Positions 41,323 to 50,845 are shown, counted from the stretch's first letter. The stretch is 64,000 bases of DNA from Lonepinella koalarum (GCF_042926695.1 NZ_CP170642.1:248001-312000); one strand, 5' to 3'. Numbers and translations are program-made. The notes: a model not told the origin generated them from the letters alone.

Positions 41323-42114
41323 ATGCTTGAGTTTTTATTAATTTGCCTTGTGGTGGGCTGTGTAGTCGGTTTTTTAGCCGGCTTATTTGGTATCGGTGGC
41401 GGTTTAGTGATTGTGCCGGTGTTAGTGTATTTATTGCCTATGATGGGTATTCCCGATCATATGCTGATGTCGGTGGCATTAGGCACATCATTTACCACGA
41501 TTATTATTACGGGAGCATCTTCCGCCTATAATCATTATAAATCAGGTAATATTATTTGGTCATCCTTAAAAGTTTTTGCGCCGTCTATTATGGTAGCAAC
41601 CTATTTAGCCAGTTTTTTTGTCAGCCAGCTACCTAAAGCCTATTCCAGTAAAATTTTTGCTTGTTTGGTGGTATATTTAGCGGTCAAAATGATATTGTCA
41701 GCTAAATCCAAAATGCAAAATAAACCGTTGACGACGCAGTCAGCCATCATCGGCGGAGGATTGATTGGCATTGCGTCCAGCTTTGCCGGTATTGGTGGCG
41801 GTGGTTTTATTGTGCCATTTTTGAACGCTCGTGGTTATGAAATGAAACAAGCCATTGGTTCGTCTTCGTTTTGTGGTATGTTATTGGCTATTTCTGGTTC
41901 ATTAAGTTATATTTCAAGCGGTTGGAATCTAGACAGTATGCCAGAATGGTCGTTAGGTTATGTTTATTTACCTGCGGTATTAGGTATTACTTTAACATCC
42001 ATGTTTACCACCAAATTAGGTGTGACGGTAACCAATCGTTTACCTGTTGTTACGTTAAAACGTTGTTTTGCGGTATTTTTGATTTTTGTGGCATTAAAAA
42101 TGTTTATTAACTAA
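41323..42114 (+). CDS. TauE/SafE-family (DUF81) membrane transporter
   Basis: 263-residue inner membrane protein with about eight spans in two repeats, each with the glycine motif GIGGG (near residues 23-27 and 151-155). The family exports sulfite or organosulfonates in some bacteria; no substrate can be assigned here. It starts 1 bp after rppH and ends 15 bp before lgt, so it sits within a rppH-tauE-lgt-thyA series, an order common in Pasteurellaceae. Confidence 0.85.
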   Translation: MLEFLLICLVVGCVVGFLAGLFGIGGGLVIVPVLVYLLPMMGIPDHMLMSVALGTSFTTIIITGASSAYNHYKSGNIIWSSLKVFAPSIMVATYLASFFVSQLPKAYSSKIFACLVVYLAVKMILSAKSKMQNKPLTTQSAIIGGGLIGIASSFAGIGGGGFIVPFLNARGYEMKQAIGSSSFCGMLLAISGSLSYISSGWNLDSMPEWSLGYVYLPAVLGITLTSMFTTKLGVTVTNRLPVVTLKRCFAVFLIFVALKMFIN

Positions 42115-42129
42115 TTTAAAAAGGAATTT

Positions 42130-42942
42130 ATGCACGATTTTATTCATTTACCCTATATTGATCCCGTTGCTTTTTCGCTTGGTCCTCTTAGTTTACATTG
42201 GTATGGGGTTATGTATTTATTGGGCTTTGGTTTTGCCTATTGGCTCGGTATGCGACGGGTAAAACATTCCCCCGATGAATGGAATATGGATCAATTTGAT
42301 CAGCTGTTATATAGCTGTTTTGCGGGCGTGATTTTAGGTGGACGGATTGGCGATGTATTTTTCTATAGCTTTGATAAATTTCTACAGGATCCACTCTATT
42401 TATTCCGTATTTGGGAAGGTGGAATGTCTTTCCATGGTGGATTAATCGGGGTGATTTTAGCCATGATACTCACATCAGTACGGCAAAAACGCAGTTTCTG
42501 GCAAACAGCTGATCTGATTGCACCACTCGTGCCATTTGGTTTAGGGTTAGGGCGTTTAGGTAATTTTATCAACAACGAACTTTGGGGGCGACCAGTAGAA
42601 AATCTAGATGCAGTGCCTTGGGCTATGTATCCTTATGGTTATCAAGGAAATATTCCATTGCATCCGTCTCAATTATACGAAGCCATTTTGGAAGGCGTGG
42701 TGTTATTTGTTATGTTAAATTTATTTATTCGTAAGCCACGCCCAATGGGGTCGGTGTCAGGGTTATTCTTGATTGGCTATGGTTGTTTCCGTTTCTTAGT
42801 GGAGTATGTACGAGAAATTGATCATCATGTTAATACTGCTCAAGATCTGATTACACGTGGACAGCTTCTGTGTTTACCTATGATTCTCGGTGGGGTGATT
42901 ATTATGTGGTGGGCGTACCGTAAAAGTGCGGTGAAAAAATAG
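42130..42942 (+). CDS. lgt: Prolipoprotein diacylglyceryl transferase Lgt
   Basis: 270-residue inner membrane enzyme with seven spans that moves diacylglycerol from phosphatidylglycerol to the lipobox Cys of prolipoproteins. The Lgt signature GLGRLGNFINNELWGRP with the essential Arg/Asn, plus HPSQLYE, GGMSFHGGLIG and RFLVEYVRE are present. AAGGAATTT precedes the ATG. An uptake signal ends the gene and thyA follows after 9 bp. Confidence 0.95.
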   Translation: MHDFIHLPYIDPVAFSLGPLSLHWYGVMYLLGFGFAYWLGMRRVKHSPDEWNMDQFDQLLYSCFAGVILGGRIGDVFFYSFDKFLQDPLYLFRIWEGGMSFHGGLIGVILAMILTSVRQKRSFWQTADLIAPLVPFGLGLGRLGNFINNELWGRPVENLDAVPWAMYPYGYQGNIPLHPSQLYEAILEGVVLFVMLNLFIRKPRPMGSVSGLFLIGYGCFRFLVEYVREIDHHVNTAQDLITRGQLLCLPMILGGVIIMWWAYRKSAVKK

Positions 42943-42951
42943 GGAGTTTTT

Positions 42952-43803
42952 ATGCAACAATATTTAAATTTATGTCAACGCATTATTGACGAAGGCACTT
43001 GGATTGAGAACGAGCGAACAGGAAAACGTTGTTTAACCGTGATCAATGCCGATCTGGAATATGATGTAGCGTATAATCAATTTCCGATTATTACCACCCG
43101 AAAAAGTTATTGGAAAGCGGCTATTGCAGAATTTTTAGGTTATCTCCGCGGTTATGATAATGCCTCCGATTTTCGCAAACTGGGAGCAAAAACTTGGGAC
43201 GCTAATGCCAATGAAAATCAAGCATGGTTAAATAATCCGAACCGCAAAGGTACGGACGATATGGGACGGGTTTACGGCGTACAAGGAAGACGTTGGCAAA
43301 AGCCGAACGGTGAAACCGTAGATCAGTTGCGTAAAATTGTTAATCATTTAAGCAAAGGCATTGATGATCGTGGCGAGATTTTGACGTTTTTGAATCCGGG
43401 CGAAATTGATCTCGGTTGTTTACGACCTTGTATGTACAATCACACTTTTTCGTTACTAGGTGATACCCTGTATTTAACTAGTTATCAACGTTCTTGTGAT
43501 GTGCCGTTAGGCTTGAATTTTAATCAAATTCAGGTATTTACTTTTCTCGCCTTAATGGCACAGATTAGCGGCAAAAAAGCGGGTAAGGCTTATCATAAAA
43601 TTGTCAATGCGCATATTTATGAAGATCAGCTGGAATTGATGCGTGATGTGCAGTTAAAACGTGAACCCTTTCCATCACCAAAATTAGAGATTAATCCTGA
43701 TATTAAAAGCCTTGAAGATTTAGAAACTTGGGTGACGATGGATGATTTTAATGTGGTGGGGTATCAGTGTCATGAGCCGATTAAGTATCCGTTTAGTGTT
43801 TAA
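42952..43803 (+). CDS. thyA: Thymidylate synthase ThyA
   Basis: 283-residue folate-dependent synthase of dTMP. The nucleophile lies in LRPCMYNHTF, with QRSCDVPLGLNFNQ binding the substrate and NAHIYEDQ near the C-terminus. The sequence follows the Haemophilus-type ThyA, which differs from E. coli around the active Cys (MYNHTF instead of HAFYQF). Last gene of the rppH-lgt-thyA series. Confidence 0.92.
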   Translation: MQQYLNLCQRIIDEGTWIENERTGKRCLTVINADLEYDVAYNQFPIITTRKSYWKAAIAEFLGYLRGYDNASDFRKLGAKTWDANANENQAWLNNPNRKGTDDMGRVYGVQGRRWQKPNGETVDQLRKIVNHLSKGIDDRGEILTFLNPGEIDLGCLRPCMYNHTFSLLGDTLYLTSYQRSCDVPLGLNFNQIQVFTFLALMAQISGKKAGKAYHKIVNAHIYEDQLELMRDVQLKREPFPSPKLEINPDIKSLEDLETWVTMDDFNVVGYQCHEPIKYPFSV

Positions 43804-43806
43804 CAT

Positions 43807-43914
43807 GCCTAGCACTGACGTACTAGGCTAAGCATTGTGTCGCTACTCCGTAGCTATTATGTAAAGATGCAGAGCATCGTTAATTGCGTAACCCTGTACG
43901 AAAGTGCAGGGTGA
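43807..43914 (+). repeat. Hairpin cluster with double-hairpin repeat, copy 2
   Basis: Hairpin GCCTAG/CTAGGC (43807-43828) directly after thyA, then GCTAC-TCC-GTAGC (43839-43853), GATGC-AGA-GCATC (43866-43878) and ACCCTGTA-CGAAAG-TGCAGGGT (about 43891-43912). The last one ends in the tadA ribosome site AGGGTGA. The first and last shared units recur at 40149-40187. Confidence 0.6.
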
Positions 43915-43922
43915 AAAACATT

Positions 43923-44423
43923 ATGACCCAAACTGAACTCGACCAACACTTCATCACCCACGCCCTAACACTTGCTCAAAAAGCCCAAGAAGCAGGTGAA
44001 ATTCCCATTGGTGCCGTTTTAGTAGATGAAAATAACCACATCATCGGTGAGGGCTGGAATCAATCTATTACCAACAACGATCCCACCGCCCATGCCGAAA
44101 TAATCGCATTGCGTCAGGGTGCGAAAACTATCCAAAATTATCGTTTATTAAATACCACGCTCTATGTTACCTTAGAACCTTGCACCATGTGTGCTGGCGC
44201 CATTCTACATAGTCGTATTAGGCGCCTCGTTTTTGGTGCTTATGATTATAAAACAGGAGCAGTAGGCTCACGTTTTCATTTCTTTGATGATTATAAAATG
44301 AACCATGTTTTGGAGATTACAGGGGGGATTTTAGCGGAAAAGTGCGGTGAAAAATTGAGTGATTTTTTTAGACAACGACGTGAACAGAAGAAACAGCAAA
44401 AATTAACCCAATCAATACGTTAA
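43923..44423 (+). CDS. tadA: tRNA adenosine(34) deaminase TadA
   Basis: 166-residue zinc deaminase that makes inosine at the wobble base of tRNA-Arg(ACG). HAE (in PTAHAEIIAL) and PCTMC give the zinc site and proton shuttle; SRIRRLVFGAYDYKTGA is typical. The frame opens at 43884, but I choose the ATG at 43923 (MTQTELDQHF), which follows AGGGTGA by 8 bp. That ribosome site is inside the right arm of a stable hairpin. An uptake signal lies near the 3' end. Confidence 0.93.
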   Translation: MTQTELDQHFITHALTLAQKAQEAGEIPIGAVLVDENNHIIGEGWNQSITNNDPTAHAEIIALRQGAKTIQNYRLLNTTLYVTLEPCTMCAGAILHSRIRRLVFGAYDYKTGAVGSRFHFFDDYKMNHVLEITGGILAEKCGEKLSDFFRQRREQKKQQKLTQSIR

Positions 44424-44529
44424 TCTGCCTTTAATATTCCATCATTTCAGCGTATAATGCGTGCATTCCTGTGTGTTAATTTTAGATTAATGCAATCTCT
44501 GTTATTTAAATTTATAAATTGGTAAAAAT

Positions 44530-47334
44530 ATGTCAGAACAAGTTGATTACAAAAATACCTTAAACCTGCCTGAAACAGGTTTTCCAATGCGTGGGGATTT
44601 AGCCAAGCGTGAGCCAGCCATGTTAAAAAATTGGTACGATAAGAATCTGTATGGCAAAATCCGTCAAGCGGGCAAAGGCAAAAAAACTTTTATTTTGCAT
44701 GACGGTCCTCCCTATGCCAACGGGACGATTCATATCGGTCATGCGGTGAATAAAATTTTAAAGGATATGATTGTTAAATCCAAAACCTCTTTGGGTTATG
44801 ATTCGCCTTATATCCCCGGTTGGGACTGCCATGGTTTGCCGATTGAGTTAAAAGTAGAAGCCTTAGTGGGTAAGCCGAATCAAAAAGTGACTGCCGCAGA
44901 ATTTCGTGAAGAATGTCGTAAATACGCCCGTGAACAGGTGGAAGGGCAGAAAAAAGATTTTATCCGTTTGGGCGTGATTGGCGATTGGGATAATCCTTAT
45001 TTAACCATGAACTTTACTACCGAAGCCAATATTATTCGTGCTTTCGGTAAAGCGGTGGCGAACGGGCATTTGTACAAAGGGGCAAAACCAGTGTATTGGT
45101 GTTTGGATTGTGCCTCTTCGCTTTCCGAAGCGGAAGTGGAATATGAAGATAAAACCTCACCGTCTATTTATGTGAAATTCCCAGCCGCCGATGAAAGTAC
45201 GGTGGAAAAAGCCTTTAATTTGAATGAAAAAGGCTCAGGCAAATTATCAGCGGTGATTTGGACGACTACCCCTTGGACTATTCCATCCAATAAAGCCATT
45301 GCGTTGAATGCAGAATTTGACTATCAAGTCGTGCAATTCGGTGACGAACGTTTGATTCTCGCCAAAGAATTGGTCGAATCTGTGGCGAAAGCCATTGGGG
45401 TAGAAAATTGGAAAGTGCTTGGTTCCGCCAAAGGTTCAGCGCTTGAATTATTGCCATTCAATCACCCGTTTTATGCTTACCAAGTGCCGTTTATTTTAGG
45501 CGAACACGTTACCCTTGACGGCGGTACGGGGTTGGTGCATACCGCTCCCGATCATGGTCAGGACGACTATGTAATCGCTCGTCAATATGATATTGGTATG
45601 GCAGGTTTGGTCGGTAATGATGGTAAATTTATTAGCACAACTGAATTTTTTGCAGGGCTTGGCGTATTTGAAGCTAACGGCAAAGTGCTGGAAAAATTAC
45701 AAGAAGTCGGTGCGTTACTCAAATTGGAAAAAATTCGTCACAGCTATCCGCATTGTTGGCGACACAAAACCCCTGTGATTTTCCGTGCCACGCCACAATG
45801 GTTTATCGGTATGGAAGTGAAAGGATTACGTCAACAGGCGTTAAGTGAAATCAAAAAAGTACGTTGGATTCCAGATTGGGGTCAAGCCCGTATTGAAAAA
45901 ATGGTGGAAAACCGCCCAGACTGGTGTATCTCACGTCAACGTACTTGGGGGGTGCCAGTGGCGTTATTTATTCATAACGAAACCGAACAATTGCATCCAC
46001 GTACCCAAGAATTAATTGAGCAAGTAGCAAAATTGGTGGAACAAAAAGGCATTCAGGCTTGGTGGGATCTCGATCCAAAAGACCTGCTTGGTGACGATGC
46101 AGCAAATTACCACAAAGTGCCTGATACCCTTGATGTATGGTTTGATTCAGGATCAACCTATTCTTCGGTCGCACCGTTCCGTCCAGAATTTCACGGTAAT
46201 GAGCCTGATATGTATCTTGAAGGATCGGATCAACACCGCGGTTGGTTTATGTCGTCTTTAATGCTTTCGACCGCTACGGATAACAAAGCCCCGTATAAGC
46301 AAGTATTGACGCACGGTTTCACGGTGGACGGTCAAGGTCGCAAGATGTCGAAATCTATCGGTAATATTGTTACACCGCAACAGGTGATCGATAAATTCGG
46401 CAGCGATATTTTACGCCTTTGGGTCGCAGCCACTGATTATACAGGCGAAATGACGGTGTCCGATGAAATTCTCAAACGCACTGCCGACAGCTATCGCCGT
46501 ATTCGCAACACCGCTCGCTTTTTATTGGCAAACTTAAACGGTTTTGAGCCAACACGGGATTTAGTTAAACCTGAAGAAATGATTTCTTTAGACCGTTGGG
46601 CGGTGGATTGTGCTTTGCAGGCGCAAAATGAAATTAAAGACAGTTACGACAACTATCAATTCCATGCTGTGGTGCAACGTTTGATGAAGTTCTGTTCGAT
46701 CGAAATGGGTTCATTCTATTTGGATATTATCAAAGACCGTCAATACACCACCAAAGCGGACAGCCTTGCCCGCCGTAGCTGCCAGACCGCTTTATGGCAT
46801 ATTGCCGAAGCCTTAGTACGTTGGATTGCCCCAATTTTGTCCTTTACCGCTGATGAAATCTGGCACTATATTCCGGGTGAACGTAGCGAATTTGTATTTA
46901 CCGAAGAATTTTACGATGGCTTATTTGCGTTAGATTCAAATGAACAGTTTGATGACGCTTACTGGCAACAAATTTTAACGGTGCGTGATGAAATCAACCG
47001 TGTGTTAGAAACTGCCCGTAACGACAAAATAATCGGTGGTGGCTTGGAAGCAGAAGTGACGATTTTTGCCAATGACGAATACGCACGTTTACTTGCAAAA
47101 CTTGGCAATGAATTACGTTTCGTGACGATTACTTCAAAAGCAGATGTTAAACCATTGGCAGCAGCCGATGTTGCCGAGGGCGAAGTAAAAGGTTTGGCGA
47201 TCAAAGTCATTCATTCTGCTAATCACAAATGTCCACGCTGCTGGCACTATTCCGACAGCCCAACAGAAAACACACTCTGTTCACGCTGCGAAGAAAACGT
47301 CAACGGCAACGGCGAAGTGAGAAAATTTGCGTAG
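44530..47334 (+). CDS. ileS: Isoleucyl-tRNA synthetase IleS
   Basis: 934-residue class Ia synthetase. HIGH motif in PYANGTIHIGHAVNKIL (near residue 65), editing CP1 domain (TTTPWTIPSN, GTGLVHTAPDHGQDDY), KMSKSIGN and a C-terminal zinc ribbon CPRCW..CSRCEENV. Length is near E. coli IleS (938). It precedes lspA and ispH, the common ileS-lspA-ispH order, but about 310 bp of repeats now separate ileS from lspA. Confidence 0.98.
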   Translation: MSEQVDYKNTLNLPETGFPMRGDLAKREPAMLKNWYDKNLYGKIRQAGKGKKTFILHDGPPYANGTIHIGHAVNKILKDMIVKSKTSLGYDSPYIPGWDCHGLPIELKVEALVGKPNQKVTAAEFREECRKYAREQVEGQKKDFIRLGVIGDWDNPYLTMNFTTEANIIRAFGKAVANGHLYKGAKPVYWCLDCASSLSEAEVEYEDKTSPSIYVKFPAADESTVEKAFNLNEKGSGKLSAVIWTTTPWTIPSNKAIALNAEFDYQVVQFGDERLILAKELVESVAKAIGVENWKVLGSAKGSALELLPFNHPFYAYQVPFILGEHVTLDGGTGLVHTAPDHGQDDYVIARQYDIGMAGLVGNDGKFISTTEFFAGLGVFEANGKVLEKLQEVGALLKLEKIRHSYPHCWRHKTPVIFRATPQWFIGMEVKGLRQQALSEIKKVRWIPDWGQARIEKMVENRPDWCISRQRTWGVPVALFIHNETEQLHPRTQELIEQVAKLVEQKGIQAWWDLDPKDLLGDDAANYHKVPDTLDVWFDSGSTYSSVAPFRPEFHGNEPDMYLEGSDQHRGWFMSSLMLSTATDNKAPYKQVLTHGFTVDGQGRKMSKSIGNIVTPQQVIDKFGSDILRLWVAATDYTGEMTVSDEILKRTADSYRRIRNTARFLLANLNGFEPTRDLVKPEEMISLDRWAVDCALQAQNEIKDSYDNYQFHAVVQRLMKFCSIEMGSFYLDIIKDRQYTTKADSLARRSCQTALWHIAEALVRWIAPILSFTADEIWHYIPGERSEFVFTEEFYDGLFALDSNEQFDDAYWQQILTVRDEINRVLETARNDKIIGGGLEAEVTIFANDEYARLLAKLGNELRFVTITSKADVKPLAAADVAEGEVKGLAIKVIHSANHKCPRCWHYSDSPTENTLCSRCEENVNGNGEVRKFA

Positions 47335-47341
47335 GTGAAAA

Positions 47342-47376
47342 CCCTCACCCTAACCCTCTCCCATAGGGAGAGGGGA
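47342..47376 (+). terminator. CCCTCTCCC palindrome after ileS
   Basis: CCCTCTCCC-ATA-GGGAGAGGG preceded by ACCCTCACCCTAA. This wording recurs as an intergenic palindrome in many gammaproteobacteria; here it probably ends ileS transcription or stabilises its 3' end. Confidence 0.6.
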
Positions 47377-47419
47377 TAATGGGCGTAATTTTCGTAGTAA
47401 ATATAACAGATACGGATGT

Positions 47420-47631
47420 AACGGGGGTCCCCGTCTGAACCGCCTTGGCGACTTGAAATTTTTAGGTAAAATCGCCATGTTTGAGCGTAGCGAGTTGCGA
47501 TTTTACCGTTAAAAAAATTTCAACTAAGCCAAGAAAAGCGGTGAAGTCGGGGCGTGTTTCTTTTTGCTTACTTTTGCTTTGCACGAGCAAAGAAAAAGTA
47601 AGTCGCCATCGGCGAAATCCGATTTTAATTA
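47420..47631 (+). repeat. Structured dispersed repeat, copy 2 (about 212 bp)
   Basis: Same element and orientation as 25147-25355. CCGCCTTGGC pairs with GCCAAGaaaaGCGG and GAAATTTTTAGGTAAAATCGC with GCGATTTTACCG..AAATTTC, then a second hairpin CTTACTTTTGCTTTGC / GCAAAGAAAAAGTAAG and TCGCC-ATC-GGCGA. It fills most of the ileS-lspA gap. Confidence 0.8.
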
Positions 47632-47645
47632 AAACCTAAATAATT

Positions 47646-48146
47646 ATGTTAAAACAAAACAAAAACGGCTTACATTACCTCTATCTCTCCCTGATCGCCT
47701 TTATCGCCGATCTTGCGACCAAATACCTGATCGTCACAAATTTTCAACTCTACGAAAGTATCAACATACTCCCGATCTTTAATTTAACCTATGCCCGCAA
47801 TACAGGTGCAGCGTTTAGTTTCTTAGCTGATCACAGTGGTTGGCAAAAATACTTTTTTATTGGATTGGCATTAATTATTTCTGCCATATTAATTTATTTT
47901 TTACAAAAAAACACCGCACTTCAAAAACTGCAAAATTCCGCTTATGCTTTAATTATTGGTGGCGCATTAGGCAATATGGTGGATCGAATGTATCATGGTT
48001 TTGTGGTAGATTTTTTTGACTTTTATTGGCAAGATTGGCATTATCCTGTGTTTAATGTGGCGGATATTGCCATTTGTGTGGGGGCTGGTTTATTAGTGCT
48101 AGATGCATTAAAAAACGGTGACAAGAAAAAGAGTGAGAAAAAGTAA
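47646..48146 (+). CDS. lspA: Lipoprotein signal peptidase LspA
   Basis: 166-residue inner membrane aspartyl protease with four spans that cleaves diacylglyceryl-prolipoproteins. The catalytic Asp pair lies in GNMVDRMYHGFVVDFFDF and PVFNVADIAIC. Target of globomycin. Its stop codon overlaps the ispH start (TAATG), so translation is coupled. The start is ATG at 47646, 15 bp after the structured repeat; no strong ribosome site is seen. Confidence 0.95.
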   Translation: MLKQNKNGLHYLYLSLIAFIADLATKYLIVTNFQLYESINILPIFNLTYARNTGAAFSFLADHSGWQKYFFIGLALIISAILIYFLQKNTALQKLQNSAYALIIGGALGNMVDRMYHGFVVDFFDFYWQDWHYPVFNVADIAICVGAGLLVLDALKNGDKKKSEKK

Positions 48147-49090
48147 TGAAAATTATTTTAGCTAATCCTAGGGGATTCTGTGCTGGTGTGGATCGTGCGA
48201 TTAGCATTGTTGAACTTGCTTTAGAAATTCATGGCGCACCAATTTATGTACGTCATGAAGTGGTACATAATCGTTTTGTGGTCAATGGGCTACGGGATCG
48301 GGGGGCCATCTTTGTGGAAGAATTGAGTGAAGTACCCGATGGTGCCATTGTGATTTTCTCGGCGCACGGTGTGTCACAAGCGGTTCGCCAAGAGGCCAAA
48401 GATCGTGAATTAAAAGTGTTTGATGCGACCTGTCCGTTAGTAACCAAAGTGCATATGCAAGTAGCACGGGCCAGTAAAAAGGGAACTAAAGCTATTTTAA
48501 TCGGACATCAAGGTCATCCTGAGGTACAAGGTACCATGGGACAATATAATAATGATGATGGTGGGATTTTTCTTATTGAAGATGTGGAAGATATTGCTAA
48601 ACTTAAATTGCGTGATGACGAAGATTTAACCTTTATGACCCAAACCACGCTGTCGATTGATGATACGGCAGATGTGATTGATGCTTTAAAACAAAAATAC
48701 CCAAGTATTCAAGGTCCACGTAAAAATGATATTTGTTATGCGACCACTAACCGCCAACAAGCAGTACGAGAGTTAGCGGAGCAGTCTGATTTGGTGATTG
48801 TGGTTGGTTCCAAAAATTCATCTAATTCAAACCGCTTAGCTGAGTTATCGAATAGAATGGGAACTCCCGCAAAATTGCTTGACGATGCCACCGATATTGA
48901 TCCTGAATGGTTAAAAGGTGTTGAAACCATCGGCTTAACAGCTGGTGCTTCAGCTCCCGAAGTGTTAGTTCAATCGGTAATTAGTCGTTTAAAAGAGCTG
49001 GGGGTAACTGAAGTGGAAGAACTACAAGGCTGTGAAGAAAATACGGTTTTTGAAGTGCCAAAAGAATTGCGGATTAAGGAAGTGAGTTAG
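48146..49090 (+). CDS. ispH: 4-hydroxy-3-methylbut-2-enyl diphosphate reductase IspH
   Basis: 314-residue iron-sulfur enzyme for the last step of the MEP isoprenoid pathway. The three cluster cysteines sit in RGFCAGVDRA (Cys12), DATCPLVTKVH and NDICYATTNRQ. HEVVHNRFVV and TAGASAPEVLVQ are family signatures. Overlaps lspA by one base. Confidence 0.96.
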   Translation: MKIILANPRGFCAGVDRAISIVELALEIHGAPIYVRHEVVHNRFVVNGLRDRGAIFVEELSEVPDGAIVIFSAHGVSQAVRQEAKDRELKVFDATCPLVTKVHMQVARASKKGTKAILIGHQGHPEVQGTMGQYNNDDGGIFLIEDVEDIAKLKLRDDEDLTFMTQTTLSIDDTADVIDALKQKYPSIQGPRKNDICYATTNRQQAVRELAEQSDLVIVVGSKNSSNSNRLAELSNRMGTPAKLLDDATDIDPEWLKGVETIGLTAGASAPEVLVQSVISRLKELGVTEVEELQGCEENTVFEVPKELRIKEVS

Positions 49091-49096
49091 AATAAG

Positions 49097-49126
49097 AAAA
49101 ATGCGGTAAAAATACCGCATTTTTTT
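49097..49126. terminator. Bidirectional terminator between ispH and fklB
   Basis: AAAAATGCGGTA / TACCGCATTTTT, 12-bp perfect stem, AAAA loop, T-run. One base away from an uptake signal core (AATGCGGT instead of AAGTGCGGT). Confidence 0.85.
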
Positions 49127-49136
49127 GTGGTTAGCA

Positions 49137-49763
49137 TTACAGAATATCCAATAATTCCACTTCAAACACCAATACACTAAACGGTGGAATGGACTGACCT
49201 GCACCACGTTCGCCATAGGCTAAATTATGTGGAATAGTTAACCGCCATTTTGATCCTACAGGCATTAACTGGAGGGCTTCTGTCCAACCAGCAATAACAC
49301 CGCTTACAGGGAATTCTGCCGGCGTGCCACGTACCACAGAGCTGTCGAAAGTCGTACCATTAATCAGTTTACCTGTATAATGTACACGTACGCTGTCTTG
49401 ACGGGTAGGTTTATTGCCATTACCTTCAGTTATCACTTCATATTGCAAGCCAGTTTCGGTGACTTTTATATTGTCTTTTTTGGCATTTTCCACTAAAAAT
49501 GCACGACCTTCCTGTTCAATTTGTTTAAATTGTGCATTTGCTGCTTCTTGAGCTTGTTGTTGAATTTGTTGTAGAGCTTTGCTGACTTCTTCTAGGGCAA
49601 TAGCAGGTTTATTTTGATTTAATACATCATAAATACCTTTAGCAACTGCTTCTGCTGACACTTGCATTGCGCTGTCCGCTAATTGTTGACCGATTTGTAA
49701 ACCGATACCATAACCGCCTTTTTCTGCGGTACTTTCTAATTTAATTGAATCAAAAATTGACAT
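49137..49763 (-). CDS. fklB: FKBP-type peptidyl-prolyl isomerase FklB (FKBP22)
   Basis: 208-residue protein with an N-terminal helical dimerisation domain (about 15-90) and a C-terminal FKBP domain: VRVHYTGKLINGTTFDSS, VIAGWTEALQLMPVGSKW and PHNLAYGERGAG. No signal peptide, so FklB rather than the periplasmic FkpA. It may act as a folding catalyst and chaperone. It lies 26 bp downstream of psd. Confidence 0.9.
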   Translation of the reverse strand: MSIFDSIKLESTAEKGGYGIGLQIGQQLADSAMQVSAEAVAKGIYDVLNQNKPAIALEEVSKALQQIQQQAQEAANAQFKQIEQEGRAFLVENAKKDNIKVTETGLQYEVITEGNGNKPTRQDSVRVHYTGKLINGTTFDSSVVRGTPAEFPVSGVIAGWTEALQLMPVGSKWRLTIPHNLAYGERGAGQSIPPFSVLVFEVELLDIL

Positions 49764-49789
49764 AATTTTCCTTTTATTTTATGAGTTGA

Positions 49790-50659
49790 TTATTTTTTGT
49801 AAGCGAGAACTTGACCAACACGGGTCACAGAATCTACATCTAAGTTGTCAGCTAAACGGACTTTATTAGATTGAAATAAATTAATAACGGTTGAACCGAG
49901 TTGAAATGCCCCCATTTCCTGACCTTTCTGTAATTTCATGGCATTTTCGCCTTCGTACGTCCAAGTTTTTACTTCATTGGGACGTGGTGGTGTAATGATA
50001 CCAGCCCAAGCAGTACTAATACTCGCGGTAATGGTGGCGCCAACCAGAATTTGGATCATTTTGCCAAATTCAGTATCAAATACACAAATAACACGTTCAT
50101 TACGCGCTAATAAATTAGGAACGTGGGTATTTAAGAACGGGTTAACGGAGAATAAATCTCCCGGTACGTAAATCATTTTGCGTAAAGTGGCATTGCAAGG
50201 CATATGTACACGGTGATAATCACTCGGTGATAAATAAGTAGTAGCAAACTCACCGTTTTTAAATTCATTGACTAATTCTTGATCTTCCGCTAACAGATCA
50301 TTTAAGCTAAAAAAATGCCCTTTCGCTTGTAATAATAAATTATCAGAAATATGACCGCATTGGCTAATTTTACCGTCTGCGGGTAAGCAAAGTGCGGTGG
50401 AATCTTGGTTAATTTGGCGCGCATTTTTTGCCAGAGAGCGAACAAAAAACTCATTAAAACTGTCATAAGCATGAAATTCAGTTTTAGTGGCTTCTTGCAT
50501 ATTCACTTTGTATTTTTTCGCAAATAATTTAATCGCAAAGTGGGTTATTGCTCCCCATTTTTGTTTAGCCAACCAGCCAGCTAATTGAGTCAAATAAAGT
50601 TGTGGCATAATATATTGCAAAGCAACCTTAATACGTTGCCAATAGCTAAATTGATTCAT
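49790..50659 (-). CDS. psd: Phosphatidylserine decarboxylase proenzyme Psd
   Basis: 289-residue inner membrane enzyme that makes phosphatidylethanolamine. Self-cleavage at the LGST motif (in FQLGSTVINL) turns the Ser into the pyruvoyl group of the alpha chain. YHRVHMPCNATLR and FNEFFVRSL are conserved. Length is that of the E. coli-type enzyme minus the C-terminal tail. It is first of a psd-fklB unit; an internal uptake signal lies near 50389. Confidence 0.95.
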   Translation of the reverse strand: MNQFSYWQRIKVALQYIMPQLYLTQLAGWLAKQKWGAITHFAIKLFAKKYKVNMQEATKTEFHAYDSFNEFFVRSLAKNARQINQDSTALCLPADGKISQCGHISDNLLLQAKGHFFSLNDLLAEDQELVNEFKNGEFATTYLSPSDYHRVHMPCNATLRKMIYVPGDLFSVNPFLNTHVPNLLARNERVICVFDTEFGKMIQILVGATITASISTAWAGIITPPRPNEVKTWTYEGENAMKLQKGQEMGAFQLGSTVINLFQSNKVRLADNLDVDSVTRVGQVLAYKK

Positions 50660-50845
50660 TGTTTTTCCTTTTTAATAATAAAATCACTCCATTTTTATTA
50701 TAGCATTAATCTTAAAGCATAGGTAAAACCATGTTAAATTTTTGTTTAAATTAATAAAATTAACTCTACTAAATGGAGTAGAGATAAGTTAGAAATAAAT
50801 TTTTATGAAATTATCGACTTTTCGCAGAAAAAATGATAATTTCCT

